Of a DNA stretch of 64,000 nt, positions 1 through 12,352 are shown in pieces. Made by a program: the position numbers and the translations under genes. The DNA comes from Mixophyes australis. Lineage: Eukaryota > Chordata > Amphibia > Anura > Limnodynastidae. Below the pieces are notes generated by a model. The model was given only the letters and a program-made list of their open reading frames with translations. It had not been told where the DNA came from and did not search any database. Position 1 is the stretch's first letter. Each line of letters starts with the position of its first letter. The stretch lies in assembly GCA_036250195.1 (NCBI GenBank), contig JAVHZZ010000011.1:56828011-56892010 (forward strand), given 5' to 3'.

Positions 1-3000
1 CATAAACAACGCTTTTTTGCATTCCTGTCTCACTTTCTCTTAGAAACAATGATTTACATCAATCCTTTTACATAATTCTTGTTTCTCATGACATTTCTAA
101 CATTGCCCACAATTATTAACTTTCTAAGTCTTTCTGAGCAGGAGAAATTGCAAAACATAGTCATTTCTTCATTGCCGTAGAAAAACAACGCTTTTTTGCT
201 TTTCTGTCTCACTTTCTCTTAGAAACAATGATTTACATCAATCCTTTTACTTAATTCTTGTTTCTCATGACATTTCTAACATTGCCCACAATTATCAACT
301 TTCTAAGTCTTTCTGAGCAGGAGAAATCGCAAAACATAGTAATTTCTTCATTGCCGGACAAAAACAACGCTTTTTTGCATTCCTGTCTCACTTTCTCTTA
401 GAAACAATGATTTACATCAATCCTTTTACATAATTCTAGTTTCTCATGACATTTCTAACATTGCCCACAATTATCAACTTTCTAAGTCTTTCTGAGCAGG
501 AGAAATCGCAAAACATAGTAATTTCTTCATTCCCGTACAAAAACAACACTTTTTTGCATTCCTTTCTCACTTTCTCTTGTAAACAATGATTTACATCAAT
601 CCTTTTACATAATTCTTGTTTCTCATGACATTTCTAACATTGCCCACAATTATCAACTTTCTAAGTCTTTCTGAGCACGAGAAATCGCAAAACATAGTCA
701 TTTCTTCATTTTAGTCCAAAAACAACGCTTTTTTGCATTCCTGTCTCACTTTCTCTTAGAAACTATGATTTACATCAATCCTTTTACATAATTCTTGTTT
801 CTCATGACATTTCTAACATTGCCCACAATTATCAACTTTCTAAGTCTTTCTGAGCAGGAGAAATCGCAAAACATAGTCATTTCTTCATTGCCGTCCAAAA
901 ACAACGCTTTTTTGCATTCCTGTCTCACTTTCTCTTAGAAACAATGATTTACATCAATCCTTTTACATAATTCTTGTTTCTCATGACATTTCTAACATTG
1001 CCCACAATTATCAACTTTCTAAGTCTTTCTGAGCAGGAGAAATCGCAAAACATAGTCATTTCTTCATTCCCGTACAAAAACAACGCTTTTTTGCATTCCT
1101 TTCTCACTTTCTCTTGTAAACAATGATTTACATCAATCCTTTTACATAATTCTTGTTTCTCATGACATTTCTAACATTGCCCACAATTATGAACTTTCTA
1201 AGTCTTTCTGAGCAGGAGAAATCGCAAAACATAGTCATTTCTTTATTGCCGTACAAAAACAACGCTTTTTTGCATTCCTGTCTCACTTTCTCTTAGAAAC
1301 AATGATTTACATCAATCCTTTTACATAATTCTTGTTTCTCATGACATTTCTAACATTGCCCACACTTATCAACTTTCTAAGTCTTTCTGAGCACGAGAAA
1401 TCGCAAAATATAGTCATTTCTTCATTGCCGTCCAAAAACAACGCTTTTTTGCATTTCTGTCTCATTTTCTCTTAGAAACAATGATTTACATGAATCCTTT
1501 TACATAATTCTTGTTTCTCATGACATTTCTAACATTGCCCACAATTATCAACTTGCTAAGTCTTTCTGAGCAGGAGAAATCGCAAAACATAGTCATTTCT
1601 TCATTGCCGTCCAAAAACAACGCTTTTTTGCATTCCTGTCTCACTTTCTCTTAGAAACAATGATTTACATCAATCCTTTTACATAATTCTTGTTTCTCAT
1701 GACATTTCTAACATTGCCCACAATTATCAACTTTCTAAGTCTTTCTGAGCAGGAGAAATCGCAAAACATAGTCATTTCTTCATTGCCGTCAAAAAACAAC
1801 GCTTTTTTGCTTTTCTGTCTCACTTTCTCTTAGAAACAATGATTTACATCAATCCTTTTACTTAATTCTTGTTTCTCATGACATTTCTAACATTGCCCAC
1901 AATTATCAACTTTCTAAGTCTTTCTGAGCAAGAGAAATCGCAAAACATAGTCATTTCTTCATTGCCGTCCAAAAACAACGCTTTTTTGCATTCCTGTCTC
2001 ACTTTCTCTTAGAAACAATGATTTACATCAATCCTTTTACATAATTCTTGTTTCTCATGACATTTCTAACTTTGCCCACAAATATCAACTTTCTAAGTCT
2101 TTCTGAGCAGGAGAAATCGCAAAACATAGTCATTTCTTCATTGCCGTCCAAAAACAACGCTTTTTTGCATTCCTGTCTCACTTTCTCTTAGAAACAATGA
2201 TTTACATCAATCCTTTTACATAATTCTTGTTTCTCATGACATTTCTAACATTGCCCACAAATATCAACTTTCTAAGTCTTTCTGAGCAGGAGAAATCGCA
2301 AAACATAGTCATTTCTTCATTCCCGTACAAAAACAACGCTTTTTTGCATTCTTATCTCACTTTCTCTTAGAAACAATGATTTACATCAATCCTTTTACTT
2401 AATTCTTGTTTCTCATGACATTTCTAACATTGCCCACAATTATCAACTTTCTAAGTCTTTCTGAGCAAGAGAAATCGCAAAACATAGTCATTTCTTCATT
2501 GCCGTCCAAAAACAACGCTTTTTTGCTTTTCTGTCTCACTTTCTCTTAGAAACAATAATTTACATCAATCCTTTTACTTAATTCTTGTTTCTCATGACAT
2601 TTCTAACATTGCCCACAATTATCAACTTTCTAAGTCTTTCTGAGCAGGAGAAATCGCAAAACATAGTAATTTCTTCATTGCCGTACAAAAACAACGCTTT
2701 TTTGCTTTTCTGTCTCACTTTCTCTTAGAAACAATGATTTACATCAATCCTTTTACTTAATTCTTGTTTCTCATGACATTTCTAACATTGCCCACAATTA
2801 TCAACTTTCTAAGTCTTTCTGAGCAGGAGAAATCGCAAAACATAGTCATTTCTTCATTGCCGGACAAAAACAACGCTTTTTTGCATTCCTGTCTCACTTT
2901 CTCTTAGAAACAATGATTTACATCAATCCTTTTACATAATTCTTGTTTCTCATGACATTTCTAACATTGCCCACAATTATCAACTTTCTAAGTCTTTCTG

Positions 3001-3004
3001 AGCA
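1..3004. repeat. Left long block, copy 1 (35-monomer spacing)
   Basis: Diagnostic variants here reappear exactly 6,265 bp (35 x 179) downstream: CCATAAAC at 1, GTAGAAAA near 180, TTTAGTCC at 711, AACTTTGCCC near 2070 and AACAATAATT near 2552. The match stops at position 3005, where this copy has GAGCAGGAG and the partner has GAGCAAGAG (9270). I found no difference before that point by eye. The copy begins outside the window or at its edge. Confidence 0.85.
131..147. other. Short inverted repeat present in most monomers
   Basis: TTTCT and AGAAA flank a 7-base loop (GAGCAGG) and can pair as a 5-bp stem. The element is in nearly every monomer; the GCACGAG and GCAAGAG variants change only the loop. 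The palindrome TCATGA (86-91) lies about 40 bp upstream. Both are weak dyads, and a structural role is speculation. Confidence 0.4.
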
Positions 3005-3760
3005 GGAGAAATCGCAAAACATAGTCATTTCTTCATTCCCGTACAAAAACAACACTTTTTTGCATTCCTTTCTCACTTTCTCTTGTAAACAATGATTTAC
3101 ATCAATCCTTTTACATAATTCTTGTTTCTCATGACATTTCTAACATTGCCCACAATTATCAACTTTCTAAGTCTTTCTGAGCAGGAGAAATCGCAAAACA
3201 TAGTCATTTCTTCATTGCCGTACAAAAACAACGCTTTTTTGCAATACTGTCTCACTTTCTCTTAGAAACAATGATTTACATCAATCCTTTTACATAATTC
3301 TTGTTTCTCATGACATTTCTAACATTGCCCACACTTATCAACTTTCTAAGTCTTTCTGAGCACGAGAAATCGCAAAATATAGTCATTTCTTCATTGCCGT
3401 CCAAAAACAACGCTTTTTTGCATTTCTGTCTCACTTTCTCTTAGAAACAATGATTTTTATGAATGCTTTTACATAATTCTTGTTTCTCATGACATTTCTA
3501 ACATTGCCCACAATTATCAACTTTCTAAGTCTTTCTGAGCAGGAGAAATCGCAAAACATAGTCATGTCTTCATTGCCGTACAAAAACAACACTTTTTTGC
3601 ATTTCTGTCTCACTTTCTCTTAGAAACAATGATTTACATCAATCCTTTTACATAATTCTTGTTTCTCATGACATTTCTAACATTGCCCACGATTATCAAC
3701 TTTCTAAGTCTTTCTGAGCAGGAGAAATTGCAAAACATAGTCATTTCTTCATTGCCGTAC

Positions 3761-5192
3761 AAAAACAACGCTTTTTTGCTTTTCTGTCTCACTTTCTCTT
3801 AGAAACAATGATTTACATCAATCCTTTTACTTAATTCTTGTTTCTCATGACATTTCTAACATTGCCCACAATTATCAACTTTCTAAGTCTTTCTGAGCAG
3901 GAGAAATCGCAAAACATAGTCATTTCTTCATTGCCGGACAAAAACAACGCTTTTTTGCATTCCTGTCTCACTTTCTCTTAGAAACAATGATTTACATCAA
4001 TCCTTTTACATAATTCTTGTTTCTCATGACATTTCTAACATTGCCCACAATTATCAACTTTCTAAGTCTTTCTGAGCAAGAGAAATCGCAAAACATAGTC
4101 ATTTCTTCATTGCCGTCCAAAAACAACGCTTTTTTGCATTCCTGTCTCACTTTCTCTTAGAAACAATGATTTACATCAATCCTTTTACATAATTCTTGTT
4201 TCTCATGACATTTCTAACATTGCCCACAAATATCAACTTTCTAAGTCTTTCTGAGCAGGAGAAATCGCAAAACATAGTCATTTCTTCATTCCCGTACAAA
4301 AACAACGCTTTTTTGCATTCTTATCTCACTTTCTCTTAGAAACAATGATTTACATCAATCCTTTTACATATTTCTTGTTTCTCATGACATTAATAACATT
4401 GCCCACAATTATGAACTTTCTAGATCTTTCTGAGCAGGAGAAATAGCAAAACATAGTCATTTCTTCATTGCCGGACAAAAACAACGCTTTTTTGCATTCC
4501 TGTCTCACTTTCTCTTAGAAACAATGATTTACATCAATCCTTTTACATAATTCTTGTTTCTCATGACATTTCTAACATTGCCCACACTTATCAACTTTCT
4601 AAGTCTTTCTGAGCACGAGAAATCGCAAAATATAGTCATTTCTTCATTGCCGTCCAAAAACAACGCTTTTTTGCATTTCTGTCTCATTTTCTCTTAGAAA
4701 CAATGATTTACATGAATCCTTTTACATAATTCTTGTTTCTCAGGACATTTCTAACATTGCCCACAATTATCAACTTGCTAAGTCTTTCTGAGCAGGAGAA
4801 ATCGCAAAACATAGTCATTTCTTCATTGCCGTCCATAAACAACGCTTTTTTGCATTCCTGTCTCACTTTCTCTTAGAAACAATGATTTACATCAATCCTT
4901 TTACATAATTCTTGTTTCTCATGACATTTCTAACATTGCCCACAATTATTAACTTTCTAAGTCTTTCTGAGCAGGAGAAATTGCAAAACATAGTCATTTC
5001 TTCATTGCCGTACAAAAACAAAGCTTTTTTGCTTTTCTGTCTCACTTTCTCTTAGAAACAATGATTTACATCAATCCTTTTACTTAATTCTTGTTTCTCA
5101 TGACATTTCTAACATTGCCCACAATTATCAACTTTCTAAGTCTTTCTGAGCAGGAGAAATCGCAAAACATAGTAATTTCTTCATTGCCGTAC
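3761..5192. repeat. 8-monomer tandem unit, copy 1 (1,432 bp)
   Basis: The order is GCTTTT/GGAC monomer, GCAAGAG monomer, ACAAATATC monomer, TTATCTC with CATATTTC and ATTAATAAC monomer, CACACTTATC monomer, CATGAATCC with CTCAGGAC monomer, CCATAAAC monomer, then a CTTAATTC monomer. It repeats 1,432 bp later. This copy carries private changes: AGATCT at 4422-4427 where the consensus reads AAGTCT, AAATAGC near 4445, and CAAAGC near 5018. Confidence 0.8.
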
Positions 5193-6624
5193 AAAAACAA
5201 CGCTTTTTTGCTTTTCTGTCTCACTTTCTCTTAGAAACAATGATTTACATCAATCCTTTTACTTAATTCTTGTTTCTCATGACATTTCTAACATTGCCCA
5301 CAATTATCAACTTTCTAAGTCTTTCTGAGCAGGAGAAATCGCAAAACATAGTCATTTCTTCATTGCCGGACAAAAACAACGCTTTTTTGCATTCCTGTCT
5401 CACTTTCTCTTAGAAACAATGATTTACATCAATCCTTTTACATAATTCTTGTTTCTCATGACATTTCTAACATTGCCCACAATTATCAACTTTCTAAGTC
5501 TTTCTGAGCAAGAGAAATCGCAAAACATAGTCATTTCTTCATTGCCGTCCAAAAACAACGCTTTTTTGCATTCCTGTCTCACTTTCTCTTAGAAACAATG
5601 ATTTACATCAATCCTTTTACATAATTCTTGTTTCTCATGACATTTCTAACATTGCCCACAAATATCAACTTTCTAAGTCTTTCTGAGCAGGAGAAATCGC
5701 AAAACATAGTCATTTCTTCATTCCCGTACAAAAACAACGCTTTTTTGCATTCTTATCTCACTTTCTCTTAGAAACAATGATTTACATCAATCCTTTTACA
5801 TATTTCTTGTTTCTCATGACATTAATAACATTGCCCACAATTATGAACTTTCTAAGTCTTTCTGAGCAGGAGAAATCGCAAAACATAGTCATTTCTTCAT
5901 TGCCGGACAAAAACAACGCTTTTTTGCATTCCTGTCTCACTTTCTCTTAGAAACAATGATTTACATCAATCCTTTTACATAATTCTTGTTTCTCATGACA
6001 TTTCTAACATTGCCCACACTTATCAACTTTCTAAGTCTTTCTGAGCACGAGAAATCGCAAAATATAGTCATTTCTTCATTGCCGTCCAAAAACAACGCTT
6101 TTTTGCATTTCTGTCTCATTTTCTCTTAGAAACAATGATTTACATGAATCCTTTTACATAATTCTTGTTTCTCAGGACATTTCTAACATTGCCCACAATT
6201 ATCAACTTGCTAAGTCTTTCTGAGCAGGAGAAATCGCAAAACATAGTCATTTCTTCATTGCCGTCCATAAACAACGCTTTTTTGCATTCCTGTCTCACTT
6301 TCTCTTAGAAACAATGATTTACATCAATCCTTTTACATAATTCTTGTTTCTCATGACATTTCTAACATTGCCCACAATTATTAACTTTCTAAGTCTTTCT
6401 GAGCAGGAGAAATTGCAAAACATAGTCATTTCTTCATTGCCGTAGAAAAACAACGCTTTTTTGCTTTTCTGTCTCACTTTCTCTTAGAAACAATGATTTA
6501 CATCAATCCTTTTACTTAATTCTTGTTTCTCATGACATTTCTAACATTGCCCACAATTATCAACTTTCTAAGTCTTTCTGAGCAGGAGAAATCGCAAAAC
6601 ATAGTAATTTCTTCATTGCCGGAC
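5193..6624. repeat. 8-monomer tandem unit, copy 2 (1,432 bp)
   Basis: It has the same subtype order as 3761-5192 but lacks that copy's private changes. It ends with the GTAG-tailed monomer and a GGAC tail instead of GTAC. The same series recurs 3,759 bp later (from about 8952), where it runs into the third CCATAAAC block. Confidence 0.8.
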
Positions 6625-9269
6625 AAAAACAACGCTTTTTTGCATTCCTGTCTCACTTTCTCTTAGAAACAATGATTTACATCAATCCTTTTACATAATT
6701 CTAGTTTCTCATGACATTTCTAACATTGCCCACAATTATCAACTTTCTAAGTCTTTCTGAGCAGGAGAAATCGCAAAACATAGTAATTTCTTCATTCCCG
6801 TACAAAAACAACACTTTTTTGCATTCCTTTCTCACTTTCTCTTGTAAACAATGATTTACATCAATCCTTTTACATAATTCTTGTTTCTCATGACATTTCT
6901 AACATTGCCCACAATTATCAACTTTCTAAGTCTTTCTGAGCACGAGAAATCGCAAAACATAGTCATTTCTTCATTTTAGTCCAAAAACAACGCTTTTTTG
7001 CATTCCTGTCTCACTTTCTCTTAGAAACTATGATTTACATCAATCCTTTTACATAATTCTTGTTTCTCATGACATTTCTAACATTGCCCACAATTATCAA
7101 CTTTCTAAGTCTTTCTGAGCAGGAGAAATCGCAAAACATAGTCATTTCTTCATTGCCGTCCAAAAACAACGCTTTTTTGCATTCCTGTCTCACTTTCTCT
7201 TAGAAACAATGATTTACATCAATCCTTTTACATAATTCTTGTTTCTCATGACATTTCTAACATTGCCCACAATTATCAACTTTCTAAGTCTTTCTGAGCA
7301 GGAGAAATCGCAAAACATAGTCATTTCTTCATTCCCGTACAAAAACAACGCTTTTTTGCATTCCTTTCTCACTTTCTCTTGTAAACAATGATTTACATCA
7401 ATCCTTTTACATAATTCTTGTTTCTCATGACATTTCTAACATTGCCCACAATTATGAACTTTCTAAGTCTTTCTGAGCAGGAGAAATCGCAAAACATAGT
7501 CATTTCTTTATTGCCGTACAAAAACAACGCTTTTTTGCATTCCTGTCTCACTTTCTCTTAGAAACAATGATTTACATCAATCCTTTTACATAATTCTTGT
7601 TTCTCATGACATTTCTAACATTGCCCACACTTATCAACTTTCTAAGTCTTTCTGAGCACGAGAAATCGCAAAATATAGTCATTTCTTCATTGCCGTCCAA
7701 AAACAACGCTTTTTTGCATTTCTGTCTCATTTTCTCTTAGAAACAATGATTTACATGAATCCTTTTACATAATTCTTGTTTCTCATGACATTTCTAACAT
7801 TGCCCACAATTATCAACTTGCTAAGTCTTTCTGAGCAGGAGAAATCGCAAAACATAGTCATTTCTTCATTGCCGTCCAAAAACAACGCTTTTTTGCATTC
7901 CTGTCTCACTTTCTCTTAGAAACAATGATTTACATCAATCCTTTTACATAATTCTTGTTTCTCATGACATTTCTAACATTGCCCACAATTATCAACTTTC
8001 TAAGTCTTTCTGAGCAGGAGAAATCGCAAAACATAGTCATTTCTTCATTGCCGTCAAAAAACAACGCTTTTTTGCTTTTCTGTCTCACTTTCTCTTAGAA
8101 ACAATGATTTACATCAATCCTTTTACTTAATTCTTGTTTCTCATGACATTTCTAACATTGCCCACAATTATCAACTTTCTAAGTCTTTCTGAGCAAGAGA
8201 AATCGCAAAACATAGTCATTTCTTCATTGCCGTCCAAAAACAACGCTTTTTTGCATTCCTGTCTCACTTTCTCTTAGAAACAATGATTTACATCAATCCT
8301 TTTACATAATTCTTGTTTCTCATGACATTTCTAACTTTGCCCACAAATATCAACTTTCTAAGTCTTTCTGAGCAGGAGAAATCGCAAAACATAGTCATTT
8401 CTTCATTGCCGTCCAAAAACAACGCTTTTTTGCATTCCTGTCTCACTTTCTCTTAGAAACAATGATTTACATCAATCCTTTTACATAATTCTTGTTTCTC
8501 ATGACATTTCTAACATTGCCCACAAATATCAACTTTCTAAGTCTTTCTGAGCAGGAGAAATCGCAAAACATAGTCATTTCTTCATTCCCGTACAAAAACA
8601 ACGCTTTTTTGCATTCTTATCTCACTTTCTCTTAGAAACAATGATTTACATCAATCCTTTTACTTAATTCTTGTTTCTCATGACATTTCTAACATTGCCC
8701 ACAATTATCAACTTTCTAAGTCTTTCTGAGCAAGAGAAATCGCAAAACATAGTCATTTCTTCATTGCCGTCCAAAAACAACGCTTTTTTGCTTTTCTGTC
8801 TCACTTTCTCTTAGAAACAATAATTTACATCAATCCTTTTACTTAATTCTTGTTTCTCATGACATTTCTAACATTGCCCACAATTATCAACTTTCTAAGT
8901 CTTTCTGAGCAGGAGAAATCGCAAAACATAGTAATTTCTTCATTGCCGTACAAAAACAACGCTTTTTTGCTTTTCTGTCTCACTTTCTCTTAGAAACAAT
9001 GATTTACATCAATCCTTTTACTTAATTCTTGTTTCTCATGACATTTCTAACATTGCCCACAATTATCAACTTTCTAAGTCTTTCTGAGCAGGAGAAATCG
9101 CAAAACATAGTCATTTCTTCATTGCCGGACAAAAACAACGCTTTTTTGCATTCCTGTCTCACTTTCTCTTAGAAACAATGATTTACATCAATCCTTTTAC
9201 ATAATTCTTGTTTCTCATGACATTTCTAACATTGCCCACAATTATCAACTTTCTAAGTCTTTCTGAGCA
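6266..9269. repeat. Left long block, copy 2 (35-monomer spacing)
   Basis: This is the partner of positions 1-3004, with the same order of about 17 monomer subtypes, including the rare GTAG tail and the AACAATAATT variant at 8817. Its first part also matches 10025 onward at 21 monomers (3,759 bp), so at least three copies of the start of this block exist in the left domain. Confidence 0.85.
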
Positions 9270-10204
9270 AGAGAAATCGCAAAACATAGTCATTTCTTCA
9301 TTGCCGTCCAAAAACAACGCTTTTTTGCATTCCTGTCTCACTTTCTCTTAGAAACAATGATTTACATCAATCCTTTTACATAATTCTTGTTTCTCATGAC
9401 ATTTCTAACATTGCCCACAAATATCAACTTTCTAAGTCTTTCTGAGCAGGAGAAATCGCAAAACATAGTCATTTCTTCATTCCCGTACAAAAACAACGCT
9501 TTTTTGCATTCTTATCTCACTTTCTCTTAGAAACAATGATTTACATCAATCCTTTTACATATTTCTTGTTTCTCATGACATTAATAACATTGCCCACAAT
9601 TATGAACTTTCTAAGTCTTTCTGAGCAGGAGAAATCGCAAAACATAGTCATTTCTTCATTGCCGGACAAAAACAACGCTTTTTTGCATTCCTGTCTCACT
9701 TTCTCTTAGAAACAATGATTTACATCAATCCTTTTACATAATTCTTGTTTCTCATGACATTTCTAACATTGCCCACACTTATCAACTTTCTAAGTCTTTC
9801 TGAGCACGAGAAATCGCAAAATATAGTCATTTCTTCATTGCCGTCCAAAAACAACGCTTTTTTGCATTTCTGTCTCATTTTCTCTTAGAAACAATGATTT
9901 ACATGAATCCTTTTACATAATTCTTGTTTCTCAGGACATTTCTAACATTGCCCACAATTATCAACTTGCTAAGTCTTTCTGAGCAGGAGAAATCGCAAAA
10001 CATAGTCATTTCTTCATTGCCGTCCATAAACAACGCTTTTTTGCATTCCTGTCTCACTTTCTCTTAGAAACAATGATTTACATCAATCCTTTTACATAAT
10101 TCTTGTTTCTCATGACATTTCTAACATTGCCCACAATTATTAACTTTCTAAGTCTTTCTGAGCAGGAGAAATTGCAAAACATAGTCATTTCTTCATTGCC
10201 GTAC

Positions 10205-11278
10205 AAAAACAACGCTTTTTTGCTTTTCTGTCTCACTTTCTCTTAGAAACAATGATTTACATCAATCCTTTTACTTAATTCTTGTTTCTCATGACATTTC
10301 TAACATTGCCCACAATTATCAACTTTCTAAGTCTTTCTGAGCAGGAGAAATCGCAAAACATAGTAATTTCTTCATTGCCGGACAAAAACAACGCTTTTTT
10401 GCATTCCTGTCTCACTTTCTCTTAGAAACAATGATTTACATCAATCCTTTTACATAATTCTAGTTTCTCATGACATTTCTAACATTGCCCACAATTATCA
10501 ACTTTCTAAGTCTTTCTGAGCAGGAGAAATCGCAAAACATAGTAATTTCTTCATTCCCGTACAAAAACAACACTTTTTTGCATTCCTTTCTCACTTTCTC
10601 TTGTAAACAATGATTTACATCAATCCTTTTACATAATTCTTGTTTCTCATGACATTTCTAACATTGCCCACAATTATCAACTTTCTAAGTCTTTCTGAGC
10701 ACGAGAAATCGCAAAACATAGTCATTTCTTCATTTTAGTCCAAAAACAACGCTTTTTTGCATTCCTGTCTCACTTTCTCTTAGAAACTATGATTTACATC
10801 AATCCTTTTACATAATTCTTGTTTCTCATGACATTTCTAACATTGCCCACAATTATCAACTTTCTAAGTCTTTCTGAGCAGGAGAAATCGCAAAACATAG
10901 TCATTTCTTCATTGCCGTCCAAAAACAACGCTTTTTTGCATTCCTGTCTCACTTTCTCTTAGAAACAATGATTTACATCAATCCTTTTACATAATTCTTG
11001 TTTCTCATGACATTTCTAACATTGCCCACAATTATCAACTTTCTAAGTCTTTCTGAGCAGGAGAAATCGCAAAACATAGTCATTTCTTCATTCCCGTACA
11101 AAAACAACGCTTTTTTGCATTCCTTTCTCACTTTCTCTTGTAAACAATGATTTACATCAATCCTTTTACATAATTCTTGTTTCTCATGACATTTCTAACA
11201 TTGCCCACAATTATGAACTTTCTAAGTCTTTCTGAGCAGGAGAAATTGCAAAACATAGTCATTTCTTCATTGCCGTAC
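10205..11278. repeat. 6-monomer tandem unit, copy 1 (1,074 bp)
   Basis: CATAATTCTAG at about 10453 and the TTTAGTCC tail at 10735 both repeat 1,074 bp later (11526 and 11809). The last monomer, 11100-11278, is the chimeric junction of the duplication. Confidence 0.8.
11100..11278. repeat. Chimeric monomer at the 6-mer duplication junction
   Basis: The front (ATTCCTTTCTC, CTTGTAAAC, ATTATGAAC) belongs to the subtype that elsewhere ends CTTTATTGCCGTAC. The back (AATTGC, TCATTTCTTCATTGCCGTAC) belongs to the subtype that starts the block near 10026. The switch lies between ATGAAC and AATTGC, about 11215-11247, and the 179-bp length is unchanged. Confidence 0.75.
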
Positions 11279-12352
11279 AAAAACAACGCTTTTTTGCTTT
11301 TCTGTCTCACTTTCTCTTAGAAACAATGATTTACATCAATCCTTTTACTTAATTCTTGTTTCTCATGACATTTCTAACATTGCCCACAATTATCAACTTT
11401 CTAAGTCTTTCTGAGCAGGAGAAATCGCAAAACATAGTAATTTCTTCATTGCCGGACAAAAACAACGCTTTTTTGCATTCCTGTCTCACTTTCTCTTAGA
11501 AACAATGATTTACATCAATCCTTTTACATAATTCTAGTTTCTCATGACATTTCTAACATTGCCCACAATTATCAACTTTCTAAGTCTTTCTGAGCAGGAG
11601 AAATCGCAAAACATAGTAATTTCTTCATTCCCGTACAAAAACAACACTTTTTTGCATTCCTTTCTCACTTTCTCTTGTAAACAATGATTTACATCAATCC
11701 TTTTACATAATTCTTGTTTCTCATGACATTTCTAACATTGCCCACAATTATCAACTTTCTAAGTCTTTCTGAGCACGAGAAATCGCAAAACATAGTCATT
11801 TCTTCATTTTAGTCCAAAAACAACGCTTTTTTGCATTCCTGTCTCACTTTCTCTTAGAAACTATGATTTACATCAATCCTTTTACATAATTCTTGTTTCT
11901 CATGACATTTCTAACATTGCCCACAATTATCAACTTTCTAAGTCTTTCTGAGCAGGAGAAATCGCAAAACATAGTCATTTCTTCATTGCCGTCCAAAAAC
12001 AACGCTTTTTTGCATTCCTGTCTCACTTTCTCTTAGAAACAATGATTTACATCAATCCTTTTACATAATTCTTGTTTCTCATGACATTTCTAACATTGCC
12101 CACAATTATCAACTTTCTAAGTCTTTCTGAGCAGGAGAAATCGCAAAACATAGTCATTTCTTCATTCCCGTACAAAAACAACGCTTTTTTGCATTCCTTT
12201 CTCACTTTCTCTTGTAAACAATGATTTACATCAATCCTTTTACATAATTCTTGTTTCTCATGACATTTCTAACATTGCCCACAATTATGAACTTTCTAAG
12301 TCTTTCTGAGCAGGAGAAATCGCAAAACATAGTCATTTCTTTATTGCCGTAC
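11279..12352. repeat. 6-monomer tandem unit, copy 2 (1,074 bp)
   Basis: It repeats the order of 10205-11278. Its last monomer has the CTTTATTGCC tail usual for that subtype, where copy 1 has the chimeric AATTGC/GCCGTAC tail. Copy 2 then continues into the standard series. Confidence 0.8.

Noticed and set aside
180..200. The T6 run with flanking GC as a bacterial intrinsic terminator.
   Set aside because: There is no GC-rich hairpin before the T run, and the motif occurs in every satellite monomer.
1075..1095. Possible CENP-B box on the minus strand across CCCGTAC and the A-rich head.
   Set aside because: The CGGG end is present in CCCGTAC-tailed monomers, but the rest of the established motif (TTCG and the central A) is not matched; about six of nine core positions fit, which is not convincing. 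The TTCG of CGAATGAC monomers lacks the CGGG half.
3431..3613. Minus-strand 60-codon open frame.
   Set aside because: It spans about one monomer, has no ribosomal or domain signal, and neighbouring monomers carry stops in the same register because 179 is not a multiple of three.
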